Source: Opitutia bacterium Tous-C4FEB (GTDB lineage Bacteria; Verrucomicrobiota; Verrucomicrobiia; Opitutales; Opitutaceae). Taken from it: 64,000 nt of DNA. Shown one piece after another: positions 8,931 through 17,659 of the stretch. Positions within the stretch are counted from its first letter, which is position 1. Each line of letters begins with the position of its first letter. The notes beneath the pieces are model-generated. The model did no database searches. It was not told where the DNA came from and saw only the letters and a program-made list of their open reading frames with translations. Position numbers and translations under genes: made by a program. Where the stretch lies: the NCBI GenBank assembly GCA_002304445.1, contig NEVA01000004.1, positions 155,168 to 219,167 of the forward strand. The letters are read 5' to 3'.

Positions 8931-9027
8931 AGCCTTTACGAGACACGAAGAAATCGGGAAAGCCAGCGCGAGGTGAAAAACGAATCGGAACGGGGCCGCA
9001 AACGGATGGGAAAACTCGCGGAAAAAG

Positions 9028-9045
9028 TGTCACCATTATGTGACA
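9028..9045. promoter_or_regulatory. Palindromic operator candidate TGTCAC-N6-GTGACA
   Basis: Perfect 6+6 inverted repeat with an AT-rich six-base centre, about 100 bases upstream of the start of the NMT1-type importer operon and past the stop of the amidase gene. Size and symmetry fit a dimeric repressor or activator site. No regulator gene is adjacent, so the protein is unknown. It is AT-rich compared with its surroundings, which fits a promoter region. Confidence 0.4.
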
Positions 9046-9100
9046 TTATTTTCTAGCGGAGCGGTTCGATCGGCGAACGCGGTGACGGCGGCGGGGCGGT

Positions 9101-10342
9101 TTAGAACTGTGCGAGGGCCCAGGGCAGGACGGGGCTTTGGGGGTTGTTGACCACGATCTGGAGGCCGGCGGTGAGGCCGTCGGCGAGGGCTACGGGCGCG
9201 GTGAGCACGGGGAGGCCGCCGAGGGAGGCCGGCGCAGTGAGCGAGAGCAGACGGCTGCGTTGGGGAAGCGTGCAGTCGGCTTTCGTGAGCGCGGGGCGGT
9301 GCACGGCGGGCAGAATCAAGAAGTCGAAGGTGAGAAAATAGCTCGTCCAGACGAGCCGGACGGCGGCGAGCGTGGCGTCAGCGGAGGCGACTTGGGCGGG
9401 GGTGAACTCGTGGACTCGATTGAGGCGGGCCCAGACAACGGGATCGTAACGGTCCTTATACTCCGCGGACCACGGGGCGTGGATCGCGGATGACTCAAGA
9501 GCGACAATGATGTTGTAGGCGTCGAGGGCGCCGGCGAAGCGGCGGAGCAGTTCGGTGCGGGTCGCGTGATCGGCGGGCGGGGCGAGTTTACTCGCGGCCG
9601 CGCGGCAGGCGGCGGCGACCTCGGGCGAGAGACCGGGGATTTCAAGATAGCAACCGCGCGGGGTGCGTTCGCTGTGGCCGAGGCCAACGAGCGCGGCGAG
9701 GGCGGTACGCATGTCGGCGGCGGTGCCGGTGAACCAGCCGGCGGTGTCGAAGGTGGGGGAAAGAGGTACGGCGTCGGCGATCCACGCGTCGCGGGGCCGG
9801 CCGCGGTAGCCGAAAAGACCACAGAAGGCAGCGGGGACGCGGACGGAGCCGCCGGTGTCGGTGGCGAGAGCGAAGGGCACGATGCCGGCGGCTACGGCGG
9901 CTGCGGAACCGCTGCTGGAACCGCCGGTGGTGCGCCCGGGGTGGCGAGGGTGTTCGCAGTCTCCGTAGTGCGGGTTCTCACCCGTGATGCCGTAGGCGAA
10001 TTCGTGGAGGTGGGTTTTCCCGGCGAGGACGGCGCCGGCGGCGTTGAGGGCGGTGATGAGCGTCGAGTCGACGGTGGGCTCGGGTCGAACCTCGGGAAGA
10101 AACGTGGAGCCGGCAAACGTGGGGAAGCCGGCGACGTCGAAGAGATCTTTGGCGAGGTAAGGCACGCCGGCCAGCGGAGCCCCGGCGGGGGCCGTGGCGA
10201 AGTGCGTGATGAGTTCGGCCTCGGTGGGCAGGTGGGCAAAGACGGCGCGTTGTTGCGCGGGCGATAGTGCGGTGGTGGCGCGGCGAAAGAACTCGCGGGC
10301 GGCGGGAGTGGGATCGAGGGCTTGCCAGTCGGCGAAGGTCAT
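9101..10342 (-). CDS. Amidase signature family hydrolase
   Basis: 413 residues with the amidase-signature triad: catalytic Lys in GVPYLAKDLFDV, the glycine/serine stretch TTGGSSSGSAAAVAAG containing the cis-Ser, and the nucleophile Ser in ATDTGGSVRVPAAFCG. The family includes GatA, allophanate hydrolase and many small-amide amidases. At 413 residues it is shorter than GatA (about 480) and no gatB/gatC is nearby, so a catabolic amidase is more likely. Being just upstream of an importer on the same strand, it might act on the imported compound; that is inference. Confidence 0.9.
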   Translation of the reverse strand: MTFADWQALDPTPAAREFFRRATTALSPAQQRAVFAHLPTEAELITHFATAPAGAPLAGVPYLAKDLFDVAGFPTFAGSTFLPEVRPEPTVDSTLITALNAAGAVLAGKTHLHEFAYGITGENPHYGDCEHPRHPGRTTGGSSSGSAAAVAAGIVPFALATDTGGSVRVPAAFCGLFGYRGRPRDAWIADAVPLSPTFDTAGWFTGTAADMRTALAALVGLGHSERTPRGCYLEIPGLSPEVAAACRAAASKLAPPADHATRTELLRRFAGALDAYNIIVALESSAIHAPWSAEYKDRYDPVVWARLNRVHEFTPAQVASADATLAAVRLVWTSYFLTFDFLILPAVHRPALTKADCTLPQRSRLLSLTAPASLGGLPVLTAPVALADGLTAGLQIVVNNPQSPVLPWALAQF

Positions 10343-10455
10343 TTTTGGAAGTGCGCGGAAAAGGTCGAACGGATGACAGGGAGAGACGGCGGACGCGGCG
10401 CGGGTCGCAAATAAAATTGCGCGATCGGGGTCGGGGCCAGCATAACGCGGATTCT

Positions 10456-11568
10456 ATGGTGCGCGTCTTTGTCTCCGGTTGCTACGATATCGTCCATGCC
10501 GGGCATGTGCAGTTTTTCCGCGAGGCGAGGGCGCTGGGCGACCACCTGACCGTGTGCTTCGCTTCGACCGAGGTGTTGTGGTTTCACAAGCAGCGGAAGA
10601 GCTCGTTGCCGGACGAACACAAGCGGGCGCTGATCGCGGGTTTGAAGATGGTGGACGACGTGGTGGTGGGGCAGGGGCTCGAGGAGGGCATTGATTTCAG
10701 GGAGCATTTTTTGCGGCTGCGGCCGGACATTTTGGCGGTCACGGAGGATGACAAATGGGCGGACTTGAAGCGGGCGTTATGCGCGGAAGTGGGCGCGAAG
10801 TATGTGGTGATGGCGAAAACCCCGCCGGAGTTTCCGCCCATTTCGACGACTGAGATCGTGTGCTGGATCCGGGCGCCGCAGGTGGCGCCGCTGCGGGTGG
10901 ATTTCGCCGGGGGATGGCTCGATGTGCCGCGATTCGCGCGGGTGGGCGGGTTTATCGTGAACGCGGCGATTTCGCCCACGGTGTCGTTGCGCGGGTGGCC
11001 GTATTTTCAAAACGCCGGGCTCGGTGGGAGCGGCGCCTGGGCGTTGATCAACGGCAAAGACGGCGTGGGCTCCGAACTTGATCTCGGGGTGGGTTGGCAA
11101 GATCCGGCGGTGATCAGCGAGACGGGTTTGTGCGTGTGGCGGAGTGGACCGCGCCCGGACTTGGAAATGAAAACCGACGGCGCGCTCCTGCGGGGCCGGC
11201 TGGCGCTTTACTGGACGGGGACGCAGCACAGCACGCCGGGCGTGGTGAATCAGACCCGCGACTACGACGCGATCGAGCGCGCGGGCCGGACCGCGCGCGA
11301 TGCGGTCTGGGCCGGCGATTTTGGCGGGCTGGCCGACGCGGTGCGGCAGTCGTATGCGGTGCAACGCGCCGAGGCGATGGACCCGTTGGCGGGCGATCCG
11401 GCGGCGGCGGGGAATGCGGTGCTGGCGGCGTGTCGGCCGGTCGCTTGGAAATACTGCGGCGGCGGCTTTGGCGGTTACGCGGTTTATTTGTTCAACGCTC
11501 AGGCGGACCGCGACGCGGCGTGCGCGCTGCCGGGTTTCAGGCCCGTTGAGCCTTACGTGAGCGGGTGA
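10456..11568 (+). CDS. Cytidylyltransferase-like / GHMP-kinase-like fusion protein
   Basis: 370 residues from the ATG at 10456; the frame is open upstream but without similarity. Residues 1-137 are a nucleotidyltransferase of the TagD/RfaE-C type: FVSGCYDIVHAGH (HxGH at 14-17) and the late ISTTEI (129-134). Residues 143-370 carry GHMP-kinase motifs: PLRVDFAGG (145-153), GLGGSGA (188-194) and the C-terminal glycine motif CGGGFGG (334-340). Only about 35 residues separate the first two kinase motifs, much fewer than in typical heptose or fucose kinases, so the kinase part is shortened. By analogy with HldE or Fkp it may phosphorylate a sugar and activate it with a nucleotide; the substrate is unknown. 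Confidence 0.8.
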   Translation: MVRVFVSGCYDIVHAGHVQFFREARALGDHLTVCFASTEVLWFHKQRKSSLPDEHKRALIAGLKMVDDVVVGQGLEEGIDFREHFLRLRPDILAVTEDDKWADLKRALCAEVGAKYVVMAKTPPEFPPISTTEIVCWIRAPQVAPLRVDFAGGWLDVPRFARVGGFIVNAAISPTVSLRGWPYFQNAGLGGSGAWALINGKDGVGSELDLGVGWQDPAVISETGLCVWRSGPRPDLEMKTDGALLRGRLALYWTGTQHSTPGVVNQTRDYDAIERAGRTARDAVWAGDFGGLADAVRQSYAVQRAEAMDPLAGDPAAAGNAVLAACRPVAWKYCGGGFGGYAVYLFNAQADRDAACALPGFRPVEPYVSG

Positions 11569-11593
11569 CTTTGGCGCCGGAGGCGGGCGCAAA

Positions 11594-11619
11594 AAAGCCC
11601 GATGAGGTCATCGGGCTTT
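11594..11619. terminator. Bidirectional intrinsic terminator
   Basis: AAAGCCCGATG - AGGT - CATCGGGCTTT: a perfect stem of at least 11 bp flanked by an A-run on one side and a T-rich end on the other. It lies between two convergent genes (fusion protein ending 11568, phosphoribosyltransferase ending 11642), so it can serve both. The 9-bp core stem is identical to that of the hairpin at 2352-2373. Confidence 0.8.
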
Positions 11620-11641
11620 ATCAGTCGGGATTGGCGAAAAC

Positions 11642-12160
11642 TCAGTGATCGGCGCCCGTGGCGCGACCGCCGTGTTTGATGGGCGTGGCGAACTTGTATT
11701 CGATGTCCCATGGAAAATGGATCCACTTGTTTTGCTTAAACTCCTTCACGCAGGTGTCGACGATGGGGCGGCCGGAAGGCTTGGCGTAGAGGGTGGCGAA
11801 GTAGGCTTTGGGCAAAAGTTGGCGGACGACTTTGGCGGTCTTGCCGGTATCGACGAGGTCGTCGATGAGCAAGTAGCCGTCGCCGTCGCCGGGCACGCCT
11901 TTGAGGACGTTGATGCTCCCTTGGACCTGAGCGGCGGTGTTGCCCTCGCCGGCCTCGTAGCTGGTGACACAGATGGTGTCGATGAGGCGGATCTCGAGTT
12001 CGCGGGCCACGAGAGCGGCGGGAACGAGGCCGCCGCGGGTGATCGCGATGATGCCTTTCCACGAGCCGATGCCGTGGAGCATTTCGGAGAGATAGCGGGC
12101 GTCGCGGTGAAGCTCGACCCAAGAGATGATGATATCGTCGGCGTAGGGATTGCGGGACAT
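11642..12160 (-). CDS. gpt: Xanthine-guanine phosphoribosyltransferase
   Basis: 172 residues, close to E. coli Gpt (152). Collinear motifs: WKGIIAITRGGLVPAALVAR, DTICVTSYEAGEG, the PRPP loop LLIDDLVDTGKTAKVV and AKPSGRPIVDT, then WIHFPWD. It converts xanthine/guanine plus PRPP to the nucleotide in purine salvage. The ATG at 12160 is the start that fits the family N-terminus; the open frame reaches further upstream. A 179-base gap separates it from the CE7 esterase upstream. Confidence 0.93.
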   Translation of the reverse strand: MSRNPYADDIIISWVELHRDARYLSEMLHGIGSWKGIIAITRGGLVPAALVARELEIRLIDTICVTSYEAGEGNTAAQVQGSINVLKGVPGDGDGYLLIDDLVDTGKTAKVVRQLLPKAYFATLYAKPSGRPIVDTCVKEFKQNKWIHFPWDIEYKFATPIKHGGRATGADH

Positions 12161-12339
12161 GGTGGGGCGGTAGTTGAGCGGGCGGGTAAGAAGAAATCCG
12201 GGCAGTGCCGGCAGGGGGCGGCAAGCGGAATTCGGTGCAGACTCTGCCCCAACGCTGTCCGAGGACGATCGTCGCCGCGCCAAATCGGCTGGAAGACGCT
12301 GCGCGCCGGCTGGGCTGGGAGGGAAGGACCGCAGGTCGC

Positions 12340-13314
12340 TCAGAGGCCGAGCATGAAGTTGAAGGTGCGCTCGGCTTCGCCGGGAAGGGACTCGTGGGCG
12401 AAGTCGGGGTAAATCACCAAGTCCTTCTTTGAGGTGATTTTGTTGTAGGCGGCGAACTGGGTCGAGGGCGGGCAGACGGCGTCCATCAAACCAACGTAGA
12501 GCTGGACCTCTGCCCGGATGCGGGGCGCGAGGAATTGGACGTCGATGTAACCGAGTTTGTCGAAGACGGCGGCTGCGCGTTCGTGGCGGGGGTCGAAGGC
12601 GCGGAAGTAGAGGCTGAGTTCTTCGTAGGCGGCTTTGGCCTGGTCCATTTCCCAAACGCGGCGGTAGTCGCAGAGGAAAGGGAAGACGGGGGCGATGCGC
12701 TTCACGCGCGGTTCGAGGGCGGCGCAGGCGAGGGAGAGTGCGCCGCCTTGGGAGGCGCCCATGGCGCCGACGCGGGTCGGATCAACGTCGGGAAAAGCCA
12801 TCACGACGCGGGCGAGTTGGGCGGTATCGAGGAAGATTTGGCGGAAGAGGAGTTTTTTGGGATCGGGGTCGTCGAGCCCGCGGATGATGTGCCCGCGAAG
12901 GGTGTTGCCCTGCACGCCACCGCGGTCTTCGGAGCGACCGCCTTGGCCGCGGCAATCCATGGCGGCGACGCAGAAGCCGGCGCCGGCGTAGGCGAGCTTG
13001 GTGATCCAGTCGCCGGAGTGGCCGGAGTAGCCGTGGAACTGGAGGACGGCGGGGTTTTTTCCAGAGGCCCCGGTGCGGTTTTTGGGCCGGAGGTATTTGG
13101 CGTAGATGCGGGCGCCGCCGACGCCGGTGAACCAGAGGTCGAAACACTCGACGTTGGGCGGCGCGATTACGTTGGAGGGGCGGAGTTCGGGGCTCGGGTC
13201 GGTGGCATCGAGTTCGCGAAGGGCTTCAGCCCAGTAGACGTCGTAGTCGGCGGGGCGGGGATTCCGACCGGCGTAGGTGTGGAGTTCGGCGAGTGGCAGG
13301 TCGATGAGGGGCAT
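12340..13314 (-). CDS. axeA: Acetyl xylan esterase / cephalosporin-C deacetylase (CE7)
   Basis: 324 residues from the ATG at 13314, the usual CE7 length; the open frame extends upstream but the family N-terminus (MPLIDLPLAEL) begins here. Motifs: RGQGG (122-126), nucleophile GASQG (Ser188), acid Asp278 in GLMD and His307 in DFAHE, i.e. the full CE7 set. No signal peptide, so it is a cytoplasmic deacetylase of imported acetylated xylo-oligosaccharides or similar esters. Divergent from the nucleoside phosphorylase gene. Confidence 0.93.
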   Translation of the reverse strand: MPLIDLPLAELHTYAGRNPRPADYDVYWAEALRELDATDPSPELRPSNVIAPPNVECFDLWFTGVGGARIYAKYLRPKNRTGASGKNPAVLQFHGYSGHSGDWITKLAYAGAGFCVAAMDCRGQGGRSEDRGGVQGNTLRGHIIRGLDDPDPKKLLFRQIFLDTAQLARVVMAFPDVDPTRVGAMGASQGGALSLACAALEPRVKRIAPVFPFLCDYRRVWEMDQAKAAYEELSLYFRAFDPRHERAAAVFDKLGYIDVQFLAPRIRAEVQLYVGLMDAVCPPSTQFAAYNKITSKKDLVIYPDFAHESLPGEAERTFNFMLGL

Positions 13315-13429
13315 TTTGGAGATTTTCGATTTTGGGCGGGCGATTTTCGATTGGCAGAGGGGGCGGAGGCGGAACGGGCAAGAGGTTTTTCGCGTTGTCA
13401 TCGACGCGGCGGGGCGCGGGAGTCGCGGG

Positions 13430-14128
13430 ATGAAGGTCGCGTTTATCAGTGGTACGAGCATCGTGAAGTCTGCGCTGTTCTCGGCGCGGGAGGTGCGAAC
13501 GGTCGAGACCAAATATGGACCGGTCACCTACAAGGCGCAGGGCGATTTTGCGCTGATCAACCGGCACGGCTATGGGGCGCCGGTGCCGCCGCACATGATC
13601 AACTATCGGGCAAATCTGCGCGCGCTGGCGGATTTGGGCTTTCAGGATGTGGTGTCGCTCAACTCGGTGGGCTCGCTGAAGCCGGAGCTTCGGCCGGGAA
13701 CCCTCGTTTCCTGCAGCGATTATGTGGGCTTTTTGGCCGGACCCTCGACCTATTTTGACGACGAGCTGAAAGGCGGTGCGCCCGGAATCGCGAATAATTT
13801 GATGCCGTTGCTCATCGCCCGGCTGGCGCCGGAATTTACCGTGCAACCCGGGAAGATTTACGTGCAGACGCGGGGCCCGCGCTTTGAGACCAAGGCGGAG
13901 ATCGCGATCATCCGGCACTGGGGGGACGTGGTGGGAATGACGGCGGGGCAGGAGGCGGATCTGGCCTGTGAGCTGGGGTTGCGCTACAACTCGATCGCGA
14001 TGGTCGACAACTACGCGAACGGGATCGAAGGCACGGCCATCGACTACGCCACATTTCACGAATTGGTGAAAGACAACCAGTCCAAGGTGAACCGACTCTT
14101 TGGGCGGATGCTGGAGATTTTGGGGTGA
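13430..14128 (+). CDS. MTAP/PNP-family purine nucleoside phosphorylase
   Basis: 232 residues from the ATG at 13430. The family signature runs through FALINRHGYGAPVPPHMINY and RANLRALADLGFQDVVSLNSV, then TRGPRFETKAEI and GMTAGQEADLACELGL with the ribose/base-binding M-T and E residues, and VDNYANG near the active-site Asp/Asn. The family cleaves methylthioadenosine or 6-oxopurine nucleosides with phosphate. At 232 residues it is shorter than human MTAP (283). The Asn in VDNYANG where MTAP has Asp suggests checking specificity; the nearby gpt gene fits purine salvage. Confidence 0.87.
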   Translation: MKVAFISGTSIVKSALFSAREVRTVETKYGPVTYKAQGDFALINRHGYGAPVPPHMINYRANLRALADLGFQDVVSLNSVGSLKPELRPGTLVSCSDYVGFLAGPSTYFDDELKGGAPGIANNLMPLLIARLAPEFTVQPGKIYVQTRGPRFETKAEIAIIRHWGDVVGMTAGQEADLACELGLRYNSIAMVDNYANGIEGTAIDYATFHELVKDNQSKVNRLFGRMLEILG

Positions 14129-14182
14129 TGGCGGGAGGCGGATTGCTTTGGGCGCGACGTTGGATTTGTTGAATCAACTTTT

Positions 14183-15028
14183 ATGAACAACCAATCGGTC
14201 GGAGTGCTCGGACTGGGAATCATCGGCGGGGTGTGGGCGCGTCACTATGAGGCGGCGGGCGTGTTGGCGGGGGCTTGGAACCGCACGGCGCAGCCGACGT
14301 TTCCCCGGTGGCAGGCAACCCCGCTAGCGGTCGCGCAAGCTTCGGACGTGGTGCAGATCGTCGTGGCCGATCCGCCGGCGGTGCGGGCGTTGCTGGCGCA
14401 AATCCTGCCGGCGCTGGGACCGGGAAAAACCGTGGTCCAATCGAGCACGATTGATCCGAAGAGCAGCGAGGAGTTCTTTGCGGCGGTGACGGCCAAAGGC
14501 GCGCGTTACCTCGAGGCGCCGTTTACCGGGAGCAAGCCGGCGGCGGAGCAGAAGCAGGTCGTCTATTATGTGGGTGGAGACGCCCAGACGGTGGCCTCGC
14601 TTGATGGTTTGCTCGGGCTGGTGTCGCTCGTGCGGCTGCATATCGGCGACCACAAGCAGGCGACGACGCTGAAGCTCGCCATGAACCTGAATATCGCCGC
14701 GCAGATGGAGGCGCTGTCCGAGGCGATCACGTTGGCGAGGTGCGCGGGCATTTCCGACGATGTGTTTTTCGGGGCACTGTCGAGGAATGCGAGTCAGTCG
14801 GGACTGGCGAAGTTGAAGGAGCCGAAGCTGCGGTCGGGCGATTTTTCGCCGCAGTTTTCGGTGAAGCACATGCTCAAGGATATGCGGCTCGCCTCAGGGA
14901 TCGACGGCACGGAGGGTTTCCCGGTGTTGGCGACGGTCCGCGAGCGGTTGGCCGCGGCCGAGCAGGCGGGTTTGGGCAACGAGGACTTCTCGGTGTTAAT
15001 TAAGCTGCTGGGACCGCTGTCGAAGTAA
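14183..15028 (+). CDS. NAD(P)-dependent beta-hydroxyacid dehydrogenase family protein
   Basis: 281 residues. N-terminal Rossmann motif GLGIIG (10-15), substrate-binding stretch EAPFTGSKPAAEQ, and the catalytic Lys164 in TTLKLAMNLN. These mark the 3-hydroxyisobutyrate / glyoxylate-succinic-semialdehyde reductase family. Exact substrate not determined. It follows the phosphorylase gene by 54 bases on the same strand. Confidence 0.9.
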   Translation: MNNQSVGVLGLGIIGGVWARHYEAAGVLAGAWNRTAQPTFPRWQATPLAVAQASDVVQIVVADPPAVRALLAQILPALGPGKTVVQSSTIDPKSSEEFFAAVTAKGARYLEAPFTGSKPAAEQKQVVYYVGGDAQTVASLDGLLGLVSLVRLHIGDHKQATTLKLAMNLNIAAQMEALSEAITLARCAGISDDVFFGALSRNASQSGLAKLKEPKLRSGDFSPQFSVKHMLKDMRLASGIDGTEGFPVLATVRERLAAAEQAGLGNEDFSVLIKLLGPLSK

Positions 15029-15081
15029 GAATTGGTCCGCGGCGGGCGAGCGAATCGTTATAGTCCGCGGGCGGGTGGAGG

Positions 15082-17070
15082 TCACTCGACCTTGAACGGC
15101 GTGATCTTTTGATCGGCGGGACGATTTTTGTTTTCGAAATACTTTTTGATCACGGTCGCGGCCACCGGGCCGGCGTTGCGGCCGCCGCCGAATTCCTCGC
15201 CGATGGTGTCGCCTTCGATCATGACGGCCATGGCGATCTCGGGATTGTCGGCGGGGGCGAAGCAGATGAACCAAGCGTAGTTGATGATGCCGGTCTTGCC
15301 GTCCTTGGTGACGACTTTTTGGGCGGTGCCGGTTTTGCCGGCGAGGCGGACGCCGGGGATTTTGAATTGGTCGATGTTGAGCGCCTTGGCCGTGCCCTCG
15401 GTGACCGTCAGCACCATGCCTTCGACGAGGGCGGAGCGTTGGGCGGGGGTGAGCCCGATGGATTCCGTTTTGAGGGTGGGCGCGTCGGGGCGGTGAACGA
15501 GCGTGGGCGGGGTGTGGACTTCGTTGCGCGCGACGGAAGCGGCAAAGCACGCCATCTGGAGCGGGCTGACGAGGACGTAGCCTTGGCCGATGGACGCGTT
15601 GGCGGTGTCGCCGGGAAACCACTTTTCTCCGAACACCCGTTCTTTGTAGTCGGAATCGGGCATGATCATCCGCCGCGTTTCATTGGGCAGCTCGATGCCG
15701 GTGCGCTCGTGGAGGTGAAAGCGGCGGCCCTCGGCGGCGAGGCGTTCGTGGGTCATCAACCGGCCCGCCGCGAAATAGTAGATATCGCAGCTTTGGGCGA
15801 TGGCGCCGGGGAGAAGAATTTCACCGTGGCGACCGCGGGCGTTGTTGCAGACGAACGGGCGGTTGCCGATGCGGACGGTGCCTTGGCAGTTGTCGAGAGG
15901 CTCGGCCGGGTCGATGACGCCGGCGCGCATGCCGGCGATGGACGTGAGGATCTTGAAGGTGGATCCGGGCGGAAAGGCACCGCTGATGGCAAGATTGGTC
16001 CAGGCGCCGCGGGCGGTGATGTCGGCGGCCTCGGCGTGGCTCAGGCGCGGGGCGAATTTCGCGAGGTCATAGTCCGGCTTGCTGGCGAGGACGAGGACCT
16101 CGCCGGTGCGGACGTCGATGGCGACGGCGGCGCCGACTTGGTCGCCGATGGCCTGTTCGGCGGTGAGTTGGAGGTCGAGATCGATCGAGGTAACGAGATT
16201 CTTGCCCTGCACGGGCAAGAGAGTTTCGACGGCCTTGGTGTCGCGGAGCCGGTAGCCGAGAGGATCGACGCGGAAGACGGAGCCGCCGGCTTCGCCTTGC
16301 AGGAGATCATCAAACTTAAACTCAAGGCCGTCGCGGCCGATCGAGCCGCGCATCTTGAACGTCTTGAGGTCGGAGCCGGAGAGGTTGTCGGACTCAACGT
16401 CCTCGTTGATACCCACAAACCCGAGGGTATGTGAGGCGGTGGAGGCGTGGGGATAGTCGCGGGTGTTGCTCGTATAGAGTTGCAGGGGCGAGACGACGGG
16501 AAGGCGTTCGATGAGGCGGGCGTAGTCGGCCGGCGGAAGATCCTCGATGAGCGGGTAGGGCAGCAGGAGGTCGCGGGCGAAGTGTTTGTTGAGGCGTCCG
16601 GCATCGACCTTCAGGTCGCGGCCGAGGATGGCGTTGATCTGTTCAAGGTAAGACTGGACGACGCTGACCCGGGCTAACGTCCAAAGCTGATCGGCGGTGG
16701 GCAGCTCCTTGTCGTCGGACTCGCGGTAATTTTTTCGGATTCGAATGAACTCGGTGCGGAAGCGCGAGCGAAGTTCGTCGAGGTAGAGCACGACGGCGAA
16801 ACGGGGACGGTTGCCGACGAGGAGTTCGCCGTGGCGGTCGTAGATGTTGCCGCGGGGTCCGGGGACCAAGATGCGGCGTTGGTTCTGGGCTCGTTCGCGG
16901 TCGTGGTAAAGATCGCCGCGGAAAAGTTGCTGGTAGGCGAGACCTCCGCCGAGGAGGAGGAGCAGGCCGGCGGTGATGAAATAAAAAAAGACGACGCGGG
17001 GATCGTAGCCCTTGTGGGACTCGAAGAGTTTGCCGGAGCGGTCGGCGAGATTGTGATCGTCGGAGGCCAC
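15082..17070 (-). CDS. mrdA: Penicillin-binding protein 2, elongasome transpeptidase
   Basis: 662 residues starting with GTG at 17070. One membrane anchor (about 25-48) is followed by the PBP dimerisation region starting at GPRGNIYDRHGELL. The transpeptidase has STFK (370-373, nucleophile Ser370), SCD (427-429) and KTGT (579-582). PBP2 cross-links peptidoglycan during lateral growth with MreBCD and RodA. It follows mreD by six bases, so mreC-mreD-mrdA form an operon. rodA is not seen within the window. Confidence 0.95.
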   Translation of the reverse strand: MASDDHNLADRSGKLFESHKGYDPRVVFFYFITAGLLLLLGGGLAYQQLFRGDLYHDRERAQNQRRILVPGPRGNIYDRHGELLVGNRPRFAVVLYLDELRSRFRTEFIRIRKNYRESDDKELPTADQLWTLARVSVVQSYLEQINAILGRDLKVDAGRLNKHFARDLLLPYPLIEDLPPADYARLIERLPVVSPLQLYTSNTRDYPHASTASHTLGFVGINEDVESDNLSGSDLKTFKMRGSIGRDGLEFKFDDLLQGEAGGSVFRVDPLGYRLRDTKAVETLLPVQGKNLVTSIDLDLQLTAEQAIGDQVGAAVAIDVRTGEVLVLASKPDYDLAKFAPRLSHAEAADITARGAWTNLAISGAFPPGSTFKILTSIAGMRAGVIDPAEPLDNCQGTVRIGNRPFVCNNARGRHGEILLPGAIAQSCDIYYFAAGRLMTHERLAAEGRRFHLHERTGIELPNETRRMIMPDSDYKERVFGEKWFPGDTANASIGQGYVLVSPLQMACFAASVARNEVHTPPTLVHRPDAPTLKTESIGLTPAQRSALVEGMVLTVTEGTAKALNIDQFKIPGVRLAGKTGTAQKVVTKDGKTGIINYAWFICFAPADNPEIAMAVMIEGDTIGEEFGGGRNAGPVAATVIKKYFENKNRPADQKITPFKVE

Positions 17071-17076
17071 GGGCGG

Positions 17077-17586
17077 CTAGGCGTAGCGGTGGGTGTCGTC
17101 CGCGATGAGCGCGAGCGCACGGGCTTGGATCGCAAAAAACCACGGGGCGATGAGCGCTAGGCAGACTTGGGAGCAGGCGAGGTCGGCGAAAAGGCGCGGC
17201 CACATACTGGCCGGGGCGGGAGAACGGGCGACCTGGGTGAATGAGAAAATCAGGAACAGGCCGAGGTTGGCGAACAACGCGATGACCACTCGGCTCAACG
17301 TGTCGTCACGAGGGATGCGGTCGCGGAAGTTAAAGACGACCGCGTGAGTGAGCGCGAAAAGCAGGGCGTGGGTTCCGAAACTGACCGGAGCGACCGCGTC
17401 GAAAAACAGGCCTCCGCAAAAACTGGCGAGCAGGCCGGTTTTGAGGGGAAGCGTGATGGCGGGAAGCGTGACGGCGAGCGCACCGACGAAGACGTAGAGG
17501 CGCCAAGGCGCGAGCGCATGATTGAGCTGCGCGGTGACCGCCCAAAGCAGGAGCGTTGAAAGAAAAATGAGGCTGAAGCGGAGCAA
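17077..17586 (-). CDS. mreD: Rod shape-determining protein MreD
   Basis: 169-residue integral membrane protein with about five hydrophobic helices and the MreD-like stretch LLASFCGGLFFDAVAPVSFG. It has a TTG start at 17586. Between mreC and mrdA it belongs to the elongasome scaffold in the inner membrane. Family identity rests partly on gene order because MreD diverges fast. Confidence 0.9.
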   Translation of the reverse strand: MLRFSLIFLSTLLLWAVTAQLNHALAPWRLYVFVGALAVTLPAITLPLKTGLLASFCGGLFFDAVAPVSFGTHALLFALTHAVVFNFRDRIPRDDTLSRVVIALFANLGLFLIFSFTQVARSPAPASMWPRLFADLACSQVCLALIAPWFFAIQARALALIADDTHRYA

Positions 17587-17659
17587 AGTGGAAAGGTGTG
17601 AGAGCGGCGAGCGGGTGTGGAAAACGACGGGCGAAGAGATCGGGTGGGTAGCGGGTCGT

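Noticed and set aside
8931..9100. Possible TPP riboswitch upstream of the NMT1-type importer
   Set aside because: No thi-box core (CTGAGA or ACCCTTGAACCTGAT-like) was found on the minus strand; only the palindrome at 9028-9045 is notable.
10267..10455. Upstream extension of the nucleotidyltransferase/GHMP frame
   Set aside because: The extension overlaps the divergent amidase start and has no similarity; the family start is the ATG at 10456.
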